Positions 1 to 6,815 of a DNA stretch of 6,846 nt are shown one piece after another (the first letter of the stretch is position 1; each line of letters opens with the position of its first letter). The stretch covers positions 1-6,846 of the forward strand of contig CAZJWJ010000150.1 in the NCBI GenBank assembly GCA_964549495.1. Direction: 5' to 3'. Made by a program: the position numbers and the translations under genes. Source of the DNA: JACKBJ01 sp964549495. Lineage in GTDB: Bacteria; Chloroflexota; Anaerolineae; Epilineales; Epilineaceae. The notes under the pieces are model-generated. The model did not search any database. It had not been told where the DNA came from and saw nothing but the letters and a program-made list of their open reading frames with translations.

Positions 1-31
1 GGTAGGGAAGCGATCGACTGCCGGGGGGCAT
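1..31 (-). CDS. Possible start of a fourth operon gene, truncated by the window edge
   Basis: On the minus strand an ATG at 31-29 opens a frame with no stop before base 1 (reads MPPGSRSLPY). It lies 23 bases after the TGA of the propeller gene. A GAGGGA sequence about 10 bases upstream could serve as ribosome binding site; a second GAGGG lies too close, only 2 bases from the ATG. Spacing and strand fit a further gene of the same operon. Ten codons are too few to recognise a product, and chance cannot be excluded. Confidence 0.35.
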   Translation of the reverse strand, partial: MPPGSRSLPY

Positions 32-54
32 GACCCTCAGGTCCCTCGGGCGAC

Positions 55-1491
55 TCAGCCAGATGAAGGCAGCGCGCGTGGTGCCGTCGGCGTGGGCGAG
101 GCCGGGGGCGAGGGCTGGAGCGCTCCGCTGTCCCGATTCGGGATGCGTCCCGAGCCTGCCGGATCCGAGCGCTCGTCCAGTACAGATCCGGTCGCCGGGA
201 CCGTTGCGGTCGGTGGCTTGCCGGAGTCGTGGTTGCGATCGAGCTTGGGGAGATAGACTTGGTCGAGCCGATCCAGGCTGCCCAGATCCATCACCCACAG
301 GCCGCCGATCCCGCCGGCGAAGAGCAGCTCGCAGCCGGCCGGCTGTTCGAGTAGAACGCTGTCCAGGGCGACGATGTAGTTGACCGGCACGCCCGCGAAG
401 TCTGCCGATTTGTCGTCCGGGATCCCGTTCGGCGTGTCGACCGGTACGAGCATCCGTTGCCAAGCGGTGCCAGCGTCGCGGCTGATGTTCAGGCCCTGAC
501 CGTAGACCGATGCGATCAGGGTATTGCCCGACAGCCGGCTGTAGTGCACGTCCGAGATCAGCTCCGGGTTCGGATGTGTCTGCTCGCCGTCGACGGGCGG
601 GGGATCGAACGCGGCCGGGGACCACTCGACACCGCCATCATCCGAGGTTCGAAGCCCCCGGTAGTCGATGCTGCCATCGACCGCGGGTCCGAGCCCCACC
701 GCCATGCGGCCCGGATGCTGTTCGTCCAGGGCGATGGCCGATACCGTGCTGGCACGCAGTTCGGGGTCTCCGATCCACTGCCAGCCGCTGCCTTCCGCCG
801 CGGAGGCCGACCAGAGCCCACGGCGCTCGGCACCCAAGAAGATCCGGTCGGGACCGGAGGCAGCGGCCCAGAAGGCCAGCGGGGCGTCGACACCCGCGAC
901 GTCGAAGGCCTCTCCGCCGGCGGTCCGTTGCCAGGCCACCCCATCCCAGCGGTGGATGCCGACCTGACCCGCTTTGGCGAAGGCGGCGAAGGTCCCGCTG
1001 CTACCGCGCATCAGCTGCATCGGCCAGGCGGTCAGGCTGCCCAAGGCCTCGAAGCGCATTGGATCCTCGGGCGGCGCCGCGTAAATGCCGTCGTTGCCAA
1101 AGCCTGCTGCCCAGGCCAGATGCTCGGGATCGCCCGGCGTGAGCATCAGCGCGCTGACCCGGCGGCCGATCATCGTGCCCTCCACCTGCCACAGGGCCAG
1201 ATCGTCCAGCGCCATGCTCCAGGTGTGGGGAATGCCGCTGGCGGTCTCGTCGACGAAGCCGGAGGCGTAGAGCCGCGTGGCATCGACCGCCAGGCTGTGC
1301 ACGGCGACCTCGGCCGCCAATCCCGGAACCTTCGCCCATCCGGCTCGACCGCAATGGTCCAGCGGGCTCGCGTTGCTCTGGGCGCCTGCCGGCTGCGTGG
1401 CACCGATAGCGGTCGTCATTGCGCAAAGCAGCAGGATCGACAGCCAGCCACGGGCAGTCGACAGCGGCGGACGGCTGGCTCGAGGGCTCAT
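55..1491 (-). CDS. Secreted seven-bladed beta-propeller (BNR/sortilin-like) protein with Pro/Ser/Thr-rich tail
   Basis: This is an exported 478-residue protein of unknown function. Residues 1-37 look like a Sec signal peptide: basic N-terminus (R4, R7, R14), hydrophobic core around 16-31, and an AGA cleavage site at 35-37. The LLLC at 20-23 is not a proper lipobox. Residues about 64-405 read as seven similar units, each starting with a strand of the VSALML/VSAIAL/ISDVHY type and ending in a GIY/GLW/GLR/GLN turn, which suggests a seven-bladed propeller. Two copies match the Asp-box pattern S-x-D-x-G-x-x-W: S283/D285/G287/W290 and S337/D339/G341/W344. Asp-boxes occur in sialidases, sortilins and YCF48-like proteins; no sialidase catalytic set is evident, so a binding or scaffolding role is inferred. 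Residues 425-478 are a Pro/Ser/Thr-rich tail without an LPxTG motif. The start is supported by GGTGAG at 1501-1506, nine bases upstream. The upstream gene ends 18 bases before, implying co-translation. Confidence 0.85.
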   Translation of the reverse strand: MSPRASRPPLSTARGWLSILLLCAMTTAIGATQPAGAQSNASPLDHCGRAGWAKVPGLAAEVAVHSLAVDATRLYASGFVDETASGIPHTWSMALDDLALWQVEGTMIGRRVSALMLTPGDPEHLAWAAGFGNDGIYAAPPEDPMRFEALGSLTAWPMQLMRGSSGTFAAFAKAGQVGIHRWDGVAWQRTAGGEAFDVAGVDAPLAFWAAASGPDRIFLGAERRGLWSASAAEGSGWQWIGDPELRASTVSAIALDEQHPGRMAVGLGPAVDGSIDYRGLRTSDDGGVEWSPAAFDPPPVDGEQTHPNPELISDVHYSRLSGNTLIASVYGQGLNISRDAGTAWQRMLVPVDTPNGIPDDKSADFAGVPVNYIVALDSVLLEQPAGCELLFAGGIGGLWVMDLGSLDRLDQVYLPKLDRNHDSGKPPTATVPATGSVLDERSDPAGSGRIPNRDSGALQPSPPASPTPTAPRALPSSG

Positions 1492-1509
1492 GCGATCGAG
1501 CTCACCGGG

Positions 1510-4500
1510 TCAGGATCCTGGAGACGGCGAGGGTGTCGGCTCTACGGTCGGCGTGATGGTCGGGGTATCGGTGGCCGGCAATCCGCTGCCCGGTGGCGTG
1601 GGCGTGGTGGTCGGTGTGAGCGTAGGCGTGATCGGTGTCACGCTCGGTGCCGTGGTCGCCGTTGGCTCGGCGGTGGGCACGAAGACGCACTCCAAGGTGA
1701 GCGAATAGAAATCGTAGGGCGTGAATTCCCTCGAGCCCGGTCGGATGTAGATGCGCACGTAGTAGACCGATGGTTGCATCACTTCGATCGGCACGGTTTC
1801 GGTTCGATCGCCGTCCTGGTGATCCACTGACGGGCGCAAGCAGACCGGCGTGCGGTTGGAGGTGTCGTAGATGCCGATGTCCATGTCGTAGTCGACATCG
1901 TCCGGCGGGCGCAGCACGAAGTTGTAGCGACCCGGGGCCAACAGGCCCGTGGTGTAATAGTCCTCGTCGCTCGAGCTGCCGATGGTGGCGCGCAGCGTGC
2001 TACAGGTCTCGATGGCCGCTTCGCTGGCCGTGCGGCAGGTGTTGTTGGAGGCGAAGTTGTCGTAGATGTCGCGCTCGGGCAGGCGGGTGCGGGTGGGCGT
2101 CGGGGTGAGGGTGGCCGTGCCGGTGACGACCTCGCGGCCCGGCTCGTACTGCTCGACGCCGATGTCGTAGCTGGCCTCGCTGCCCGAGCGCAGGCCGCGG
2201 TTGTCGACGGTGACGATGACCAGATCGTTGGCGATGGCCTCGAAGATGATCTCGCTGTCCAGCGAGGTGGCGTTGCGGTCGTCGCTCCAGCAGCCGAAGG
2301 TCGGGTGCCAGGGCTGGCAGCCGGTGCCGGACGAGAGGTCGCCGACGGCCATCACGGTGTCGACGCCGGGGGCCAGGTTGAGCGTGCGCACCCGGTAGTG
2401 CCGGCCGGCCTTGGCCTGGAACATGAAGAGGTCGATGTCGCCCTTGGGGCAGAAGTTGTGGCTCTGGACCTCCAGGTCGCCCGAGAGGGTCGGGTAGAGC
2501 ACCGTCTGCTGGCCGCGGCGGTTGTTGGGCTCGTAGGCGTCTTGATCGCAGTCCTCGAAGCCCGGGATGTTCGAAGGCGGCAGGTTGTTGGGCGTCGGTA
2601 GGGCCGTGTTGGTGGCCTCGGCCTGGGGGTCCTCGGTCGGCTCGGCGGTGGCCGTCTCGGTGGCCTCGCCCGGATCGCCGTCCTCGGGCGTGGGCGTCGG
2701 CTCGCGGGTGGGCGCCGGGCTGGGCACGGTCGGGACCGGCGTTCGGGTGGGCGCCGGCTGGCTCAGCCAGGGGCCGACCTGGGTCTGTCCGGTGATCGGG
2801 TCGACGATCAGGATGCGGTAGCCCGGGCCGGTGGGCACGTTGGGATCCAAGGCGATCGGCGCCGAGAAGCTGCCGTCCGGCCCCGTGGTGACCTCGGTCA
2901 ACAGGTTGCCCGGCGTGTCGGCGTCGAAGCTTCCGTCCTCGGGCGTCTGGACCAGGCGGACCTCGAGCCGGCTGTCGGGCTGCCAGCCCTGGCCCTCGAA
3001 GACCGGATTCCAGGGATCGCCCAGCTCCACCTGGATCTCGCCGGGCGGCAGGTCCTCGTCGCCGGCGGCGCCCGGCGCCAGGAAGTTGACCTCGCGGGCC
3101 AGGATGCTGTTGGGCTGGGCCGGATCGAGGCGCCCGAAGGCCACCACGTGCAGGCCGGCGGCCAGATCGTCCAGATTCGAGACCGGCTCTCCCTCGACGG
3201 TCAGGATGGTCGAGTCGTCGATGCGGATGTTGTCGATGACGTCGGGCCCGGCTTGCAGGTCGAGCAGGATCAGGTTGCCCGCCAGGGCGTCCAGCGGGCC
3301 CTCGACGCGCCGTTCGTCGGGGTGGACGACGAAGACCTCGTTGCCGCTGGGGCCGGCGCCACAATCGTTGCAGTCCATGGTCTCGCCCGTGGCCAGGCGC
3401 AGGGTCAGCTCGTCGTCCTTGTCGATGGCCCGCAAGTTGGGCTCGGGGCGGGCCCGCTGGCCCTCGACGCGAGCCTGGGTCTGGCTGGGGAAGAAGACGT
3501 AGTAGGCATCGTCCGTCTCGACCAGGAGGCGCTGGCAGAGCGTGGCGTTGATGACGTTGGGCGGCGGCTCGCCGCGGAAGAGCTGGGCGCGGGGCAAGTC
3601 GCCGCCGTCGCACATGTCGGCGAAGGCCTGGACGCGCCCCGTGCCGGTCAGGAGCGTGGCCAAGAGCAGGATCAGGGCCAAGAGTCCGTAGAGCCCGCGG
3701 CGGATCTCCTCCTCGCTCAGCGGCTCGTTGCGGCGAAAGATCCGCGACTCGCTGGCGTAGGCGGCGGCCGAGTTGAGCGCCGGGTAGCGCATGCGCCACT
3801 GCAGCGGCAACTCGGAATGCGTCACCTTGTGCGAGATCCAGCGCCACAGGGCCCACAGGGGCAGGCCGAAGAGGGCCAGGGCGACGAGGATGCCGGCCTT
3901 GGTCAAGAGCCCGCCGCTGCCGAAGAGCTCGGCGATGCTGCGCAGGCCCTGATCGCCGGGCATGCCGTTGTCGCGCACCCAGGCCGCCAGGTCCAAGGCG
4001 CCATCGATGATGAAGACCATGAAGATGACGGTGTAGGCCACGAAGAGCCCGCCGACCACCACCGGCCGCAGCTGCGGCCGGGCGATGTCGGCCAGCACGC
4101 GCTCGCCGAAGAGCCAGAGCAGGAGCACCGGCAGAGCCACCAGGCCCAACAGCATGGCCAGCGCCAAGAGCAGCAGCGGCGCGCCCAGCAAGGCCTTGAT
4201 CGTCAGGGGCAGGATGCGCGTCAGCCCGCCGATCAGGTTCTCACCCTGACCGAAGCCGACCAGGCCCGGGACATTGTCCAGCTCCCAGCCGGCGATGTAG
4301 TAGCTGCGGCGGTAGAGCCAGCCCCAGACGTGGAGGAGGCCGAGGACGCTCAGGAGGGCGATGGCCACGCTGGCCGGGGTGACCCGCGGTAGGCTGATGC
4401 CGTCCAGCCAGGCCGGCCGGCCGATGCCCGGCAGGCTCAGCGGGCTGGGCCCGGGCAGGGCCACCGCGGCCGCGCCGCCGGCCGGCACCCGCATGGGCCG

Positions 4501-4887
4501 GCTCCGAGCCGCGCCACGCGTCATGCGCACCGTGCTCAGGTCGACGCTCTCGAGGCTGGTGCCGTCCATGTCCGCGCCGGTCAGGTCCGCCTCATCCAAG
4601 TCGGCCCAGCCCAGATTGGCCCGGGCCAGGTCGGCCTGGCGCAGGTTGGCCCCGCGCAGCACCGCCCAGCGGGCGTCGGCCCGGCGCAGGACGCTGGAAT
4701 GCAGATCGGCGCCCTCGAGCACCGCCCAGCGCAGATCGGCTGCCGAGAGGTCGGCGCGGCTGAGGTCGACGCCGCGCAGGTCGAGCCGGCTGAGGTCGGC
4801 ACCGGCCAAGTCGAGCCCGGAGAGATCCGGCTGACCGCCGTTGGCCTCCTCGAGGCGTGCTTCGATCTGTTCGCGGTCTAGGGCCAT
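1510..4887 (-). CDS. Pentapeptide-repeat polytopic membrane protein with large external region (DUF5666-like, Ig-like and two PPC-like domains)
   Basis: 1125 residues, function unknown. Order: 20 pentapeptide repeats (20-119); Pro/Gly/Ala linker (130-160); hydrophobic segments near 172-191, 228-261, 275-298, 326-349 and 397-415; then an external region. The loop at 350-396 is rich in Arg and Glu while 299-325 is acidic, which fits N-terminus inside, five helices and C-terminus outside. Externally: an unrecognised part with a CNDC pair (506-509); a DUF5666-like domain (about 525-605); an Ig-like domain (about 617-706); a Pro/Thr/Glu linker (711-772); a PPC-like domain (779-914) with DAYEPNN, GDIDLFMF and GVDTVM; a second divergent PPC-like domain (939-1067) with SNNTC and DEDYY; and a Pro/Thr tail (1071-1125). 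The frame stays open upstream into gpmI, but the ATG at 4887 is chosen because pentapeptides follow almost at once and the extension has no family character. The ribosome site is weak (GAGAG, three bases away). Regulation is probably by the promoter in the 62-base gap. Domain names are by eye. Confidence 0.88.
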   Translation of the reverse strand: MALDREQIEARLEEANGGQPDLSGLDLAGADLSRLDLRGVDLSRADLSAADLRWAVLEGADLHSSVLRRADARWAVLRGANLRQADLARANLGWADLDEADLTGADMDGTSLESVDLSTVRMTRGAARSRPMRVPAGGAAAVALPGPSPLSLPGIGRPAWLDGISLPRVTPASVAIALLSVLGLLHVWGWLYRRSYYIAGWELDNVPGLVGFGQGENLIGGLTRILPLTIKALLGAPLLLLALAMLLGLVALPVLLLWLFGERVLADIARPQLRPVVVGGLFVAYTVIFMVFIIDGALDLAAWVRDNGMPGDQGLRSIAELFGSGGLLTKAGILVALALFGLPLWALWRWISHKVTHSELPLQWRMRYPALNSAAAYASESRIFRRNEPLSEEEIRRGLYGLLALILLLATLLTGTGRVQAFADMCDGGDLPRAQLFRGEPPPNVINATLCQRLLVETDDAYYVFFPSQTQARVEGQRARPEPNLRAIDKDDELTLRLATGETMDCNDCGAGPSGNEVFVVHPDERRVEGPLDALAGNLILLDLQAGPDVIDNIRIDDSTILTVEGEPVSNLDDLAAGLHVVAFGRLDPAQPNSILAREVNFLAPGAAGDEDLPPGEIQVELGDPWNPVFEGQGWQPDSRLEVRLVQTPEDGSFDADTPGNLLTEVTTGPDGSFSAPIALDPNVPTGPGYRILIVDPITGQTQVGPWLSQPAPTRTPVPTVPSPAPTREPTPTPEDGDPGEATETATAEPTEDPQAEATNTALPTPNNLPPSNIPGFEDCDQDAYEPNNRRGQQTVLYPTLSGDLEVQSHNFCPKGDIDLFMFQAKAGRHYRVRTLNLAPGVDTVMAVGDLSSGTGCQPWHPTFGCWSDDRNATSLDSEIIFEAIANDLVIVTVDNRGLRSGSEASYDIGVEQYEPGREVVTGTATLTPTPTRTRLPERDIYDNFASNNTCRTASEAAIETCSTLRATIGSSSDEDYYTTGLLAPGRYNFVLRPPDDVDYDMDIGIYDTSNRTPVCLRPSVDHQDGDRTETVPIEVMQPSVYYVRIYIRPGSREFTPYDFYSLTLECVFVPTAEPTATTAPSVTPITPTLTPTTTPTPPGSGLPATDTPTITPTVEPTPSPSPGS
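1513..1677 (-). repeat. C-terminal Pro/Thr-rich tail of the membrane protein
   Basis: Codons 1071-1125, the very end of the protein, are almost wholly Thr, Pro, Ser, Val and Ala, with TPT units repeated. No sorting motif, hydrophobic anchor or basic terminus follows. Since the protein is already anchored by helices near its middle, the tail probably projects outward. Confidence 0.82.
2074..2127 (-). repeat. Short Pro/Thr linker between the two PPC-like domains
   Basis: Codons 921-938 encode a Thr/Pro-rich hinge (VTGTATLTPTPTRTRLPE) separating the two PPC-like domains. Its plus strand carries five closely spaced runs of at least three G between 2077 and 2111. Confidence 0.8.
2572..2757 (-). 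repeat. Low-complexity tract coding for a Pro/Thr/Glu linker
   Basis: Codons 711-772 of the membrane protein gene encode alternating Pro and Thr with Glu and Ala, joining the Ig-like domain to the first PPC-like domain. The plus strand is strongly G-rich here, including GGG runs at 2706-2708, 2710-2712, 2717-2719 and 2722-2724. The 14-base string CGGGTGGGCGCCGG occurs twice (near 2705 and 2745), a sign of slippage-prone expansion. A flexible, possibly glycosylated spacer is inferred. Confidence 0.85.
4531..4830 (-). repeat. Tract coding for 20 tandem pentapeptide repeats
   Basis: Codons 20-119 of the membrane protein gene keep a strict five-residue register A-(D/N)-L-x-x with no insertion. 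The central Leu position is Leu in 17 of the first 18 units, Ala once (A72) and Met once (M107). Twenty units correspond to five coils of the right-handed quadrilateral helix known for this family. The DNA shows it as recurring 15-base units containing GCCGACCTC-like codons. This tract is well ordered and is not a frame artefact. Confidence 0.93.
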
Positions 4888-4913
4888 GGACTCTCTACTC
4901 GCTCGGCGGATGA

Positions 4914-4949
4914 TGGGGCGATGATACTGGACGGAGGGTCGAATCGCAA
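4914..4949 (-). promoter_or_regulatory. Candidate sigma70-type promoter for the membrane protein gene
   Basis: In the 62-base gap after gpmI the minus strand has TTGCGA at 4949-4944 (4 of 6 against TTGACA), exactly 17 bases, then TATCAT at 4926-4921 (5 of 6 against TATAAT). The start point would fall near 4914, leaving a leader of about 27 bases before the ATG at 4887. The -35 box begins right after the gpmI stop codon. No terminator hairpin is seen in the gap, so read-through from gpmI is also possible. Confidence 0.45.
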
Positions 4950-6530
4950 TCAGCGGGCGGCTGCCGGAAGCAGCAGCGAGCGGCCCGTCATAGCCGCCGG
5001 CGCGGGCAGCCCGAGCAGCTCGAGGACGGTCGGCGCGACGTCGCAGAGACCGCCCTCGGCTTGCAGTCCGAGGCCCGACCCGGAGCCCGGCCGCAGCTCC
5101 GGCGCGACGACGATGAAGGGCACCGGGTTCAGTGTGTGGGCCGTATGCGGCCCGCCCGTCTCGGGATCGACCATCTGCTCGCAGTTGCCGTGGTCGGCCG
5201 TGACGACGGCGATGCCATCTCGCAGGGCCAGGGCATCGAGCAGCCTCCCGAGGCAGCGGTCGACGGTCTCGACGGCCCGGATGGCCGCCTGGAGGTCGCC
5301 GCTGTGGCCGACCATGTCCGGATTGGCGAAGTTGACGAGCAAGAACTGGTCCTGGCCCTCGCGGATGCGCTCGAGGAGCGCCGCGCAGAGCTCGGGCGCG
5401 CTCATCTCGGGCTGCAAGTCGTAGGTCGCCACCTGCGGCGAGGGCACGAGCCTTCGCGTCTCGCCCTTGAAGGGCGCCTCGCGGCCGCCGTTGAAGAAGT
5501 AGGTCACGTGGGCGTACTTCTCGGTCTCGGCCGTGTGGTGCTGGGCCAGCCCGGCCTCGGAGATGACGCGGGCCAGCGGGCAATCCACGTCCTGCGGCTC
5601 GAAGATCGCCGGCGCCCGTTGACCGTCGACGTACTCGGTCAGGGTGACGACCTGCAATCCCTCCGGCCGATCGACTTCGAAGGCATCGAAATCCGGGTCG
5701 GTGAGCAGGGACAGGAGCTGGCGCATGCGATCGGCGCGGAAGTTGAAGAGCAGGAGCCCATCCCCATCCTGGATGCGGGCGACCGACCGCCCCCGCGGGT
5801 CGACGATGGCGGTGGGCTGGATGAACTCATCGGTCTCGCCGGCCGCGTAGGCTTGCTCGATGGCTTGGGTGGCGCTCGACGCCTGCCGCTCGGCCCCCTC
5901 GGCTCCCGTGCGCAAGAGCTGCCAAGCGCGCGCTGTCCGCGGCCAGCGCTGGTCGCGATCCATGGCGAAGTAGCGCCCGACGACGCTGGCGACCTGGCCC
6001 AGATGCTCGTCCTCGAGCAGCGAGCAGAGCGCTTGCATGAAGCCCAGCCCGCTGTGGGGCGGTGCATCCCGGCCGTCGGTGAAGGCGTGCACGTAGACGC
6101 GCTGCAGGCCGGCGGCCTTGGCCGCGCGCAAGAGGGCCTTCAGGTGGCGCGCGTGGGCGTGGACGCCGCCCTCGCCGAGCAGGCCCGCCAGATGCAGCGC
6201 CGTTCCGCGCTCGGCGACGCCCTCGAAGAGCGCGCGCAGGGCCGGCCGCCGGGCCAGCTCGCCGGCCTCGGCCGCCTTGTCGATGCGCAGCAGGTCCTGG
6301 TCGAAGACGGCGCCGGCCCCCATGGTCAGGTGCCCCACCTCGCTGTTACCCATCTGCCCTTCCGGCAAGCCGACGTCCAGGCCGCTGGTGCGCAGGCGGG
6401 CATGCGGATAGGCCTGCATCAAGCCGTCGAAGACCGGCGTGTCCGCCAAGGCGACGGCGTTGGCCTCGCGCGATTCGCGCAGGCCCCAGCCATCGAGGAC
6501 GACGAGCAGGACGGGTCGGCGGTCGGACAT
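4950..6530 (-). CDS. gpmI: 2,3-bisphosphoglycerate-independent phosphoglycerate mutase
   Basis: Cytosolic enzyme of glycolysis and gluconeogenesis that interconverts 3-phosphoglycerate and 2-phosphoglycerate through a phosphoserine intermediate, using two metal ions (usually manganese). The 526 residues are slightly longer than the usual 505-515. Expected landmarks are all present: metal ligand D13 in LDGWG, nucleophile S63 in MGNSEVGH, H124 in GGVHAH, R154-D155 in TDGRDAPP, R186 and R192 in GRYFAMDRD, R265 and R268 in NFRADR, K338 in EKYAHVTYFFNGG, D405 and H409 in NPDMVGH, D446-H447 in TADHGN, and H465 in HTAHTLNP. The alkaline-phosphatase-like domain covers the two ends (about 1-76 and 310-526) and the phosphotransferase domain the middle. 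The ATG is supported by GGAG at 6539-6536, five bases upstream, and by MSDRRPVLLVVLDGWG matching the family N-terminus. It appears to be first in its transcription unit, with a perfect -10 box about 70 bases upstream. No defect is seen. Confidence 0.98.
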   Translation of the reverse strand: MSDRRPVLLVVLDGWGLRESREANAVALADTPVFDGLMQAYPHARLRTSGLDVGLPEGQMGNSEVGHLTMGAGAVFDQDLLRIDKAAEAGELARRPALRALFEGVAERGTALHLAGLLGEGGVHAHARHLKALLRAAKAAGLQRVYVHAFTDGRDAPPHSGLGFMQALCSLLEDEHLGQVASVVGRYFAMDRDQRWPRTARAWQLLRTGAEGAERQASSATQAIEQAYAAGETDEFIQPTAIVDPRGRSVARIQDGDGLLLFNFRADRMRQLLSLLTDPDFDAFEVDRPEGLQVVTLTEYVDGQRAPAIFEPQDVDCPLARVISEAGLAQHHTAETEKYAHVTYFFNGGREAPFKGETRRLVPSPQVATYDLQPEMSAPELCAALLERIREGQDQFLLVNFANPDMVGHSGDLQAAIRAVETVDRCLGRLLDALALRDGIAVVTADHGNCEQMVDPETGGPHTAHTLNPVPFIVVAPELRPGSGSGLGLQAEGGLCDVAPTVLELLGLPAPAAMTGRSLLLPAAAR

Positions 6531-6597
6531 GCGATCTCCGTTCGGCTGGACCGGGCGCGGAAAGGGCCGGATCGAGACGGTGAGAAGGGACTGACTG

Positions 6598-6603
6598 ATT
6601 ATA
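6598..6603 (-). promoter_or_regulatory. gpmI: Candidate -10 box for gpmI
   Basis: The minus strand reads TATAAT, a perfect -10 hexamer, in an otherwise GC-rich leader. Transcription would start near 6591 and give an untranslated leader of about 60 bases before the gpmI ATG. At 17-base spacing the -35 position reads GGCCGG, which is not a match, and there is no TG extension. Either an activator or an unusual -35 would be needed. A TTGACG at 6663-6658 is too far away to pair with it. Confidence 0.45.
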
Positions 6604-6605
6604 TA

Positions 6606-6623
6606 CGGCTCGCGCCTGAGCCG
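6606..6623. promoter_or_regulatory. Inverted repeat abutting the gpmI -10 box, possible operator
   Basis: CGGCTC at 6606-6611 and GAGCCG at 6618-6623 form a perfect 6+6 inverted repeat with a 6-base centre, sitting in the -10/-35 spacer region of the gpmI promoter. A further GAGCCG lies at 6640-6645, 22 bases (about two helical turns) from the second arm. The position suits a repressor site. In GC-rich DNA, six-base arms can arise by chance. Confidence 0.25.
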
Positions 6624-6675
6624 GCCCTGACGCGGGCATGAGCCGAAGCTGAGGGCACGTCAAGCAATAAGAGGC

Positions 6676-6708
6676 CCAACCGAGGGCGGTGCTGCACCGC
6701 CGTGTTGG
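6676..6708. other. Strong two-part stem-loop in the intergenic region
   Basis: CCAAC (6676-6680) pairs with GTTGG (6704-6708). Inside, GGCGGTG (6685-6691) pairs with CACCGCC (6695-6701) around a CTG loop, giving 12 pairs with a small asymmetric internal loop. On the minus strand the hairpin is followed by GCCTCTTATTGC, only moderately T-rich, so it is a poor terminator candidate in that direction. On the plus strand it lies just upstream of an AGGAGG sequence. Confidence 0.5.
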
Positions 6709-6725
6709 TTCGCTGAGAGGAGGTA

Positions 6726-6806
6726 ATGGCAGCGCCATTGCCGACGAACAGCGGGCCGACACGGTGGATGCAGCGGCGTCCGAATTGGGTATCTTATTGT
6801 CTGTAG
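6726..6806 (+). CDS. Possible 26-residue plus-strand ORF between hairpin and terminator
   Basis: The frame starts at ATG 6726 and stops at TAG 6804-6806 (begins MAAPLPTNSGP, ends VSYCL). AGGAGG at 6718-6723 is a perfect Shine-Dalgarno sequence but only two bases from the ATG, shorter than normal. Start codon and part of AGGAGG lie inside a stem: GGTAATGGC (6722-6730) pairs with GCCATTGCC (6734-6742), with one U-G pair in RNA. A terminator hairpin follows the stop by nine bases. No homology is recognised. Leader peptide, small RNA or chance are all open. Confidence 0.2.
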   Translation: MAAPLPTNSGPTRWMQRRPNWVSYCL

Positions 6807-6815
6807 ATAGGGTCT

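Noticed and set aside
1423..1434. Lipoprotein signal (LLLC) in the propeller protein
   Set aside because: The residues before Cys23 do not fit the lipobox, which needs a small residue at -1, and an AGA signal peptidase I site follows at 35-37.
457..1830. 457-codon plus-strand frame spanning the junction of the two surface genes
   Set aside because: It is antisense to both genes and its composition is dominated by Arg, Gly and Ala. No start signal or domain is recognised.
3148..4392. 414-codon plus-strand frame opposite the membrane protein
   Set aside because: Antisense to the membrane helices. Its Gln/Glu/Ala-rich translation is the expected mirror of Leu-rich codons.
4888..5583. N-terminal extension of the membrane protein frame by 232 codons into gpmI
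   Set aside because: The extension is gpmI sequence read in another phase, Arg/Ala/Gly-rich with no family features. The ATG at 4887 leads directly into the repeats and leaves a sensible gap after gpmI.
5061..6641. 526-codon plus-strand frame opposite gpmI
   Set aside because: It lies antisense to a fully conserved enzyme gene. Long open antisense frames are expected in GC-rich DNA, and its translation has shadow-like composition rich in Gln, Asp and Arg.
6681..6704. T-box riboswitch core
   Set aside because: AGGGCGG...ACCGCCG faintly resembles the T-box sequence, but here it is a perfect self-complementary hairpin. No stem I with specifier loop or AG bulge is visible upstream, and no amino-acid gene follows.
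6714..6730. 3' end of 16S rRNA on the minus strand (ATTACCTCCTCTC)
   Set aside because: It resembles the anti-Shine-Dalgarno end for about a dozen bases only. The preceding bases lack the conserved 16S helix 44/45 sequence, so it is simply the complement of an AGGAGG.
6346..6762. 138-codon minus-strand frame upstream of and overlapping gpmI
   Set aside because: It runs through the promoter region and into gpmI in the wrong phase, with Ser/Pro/Arg-rich random-looking sequence.
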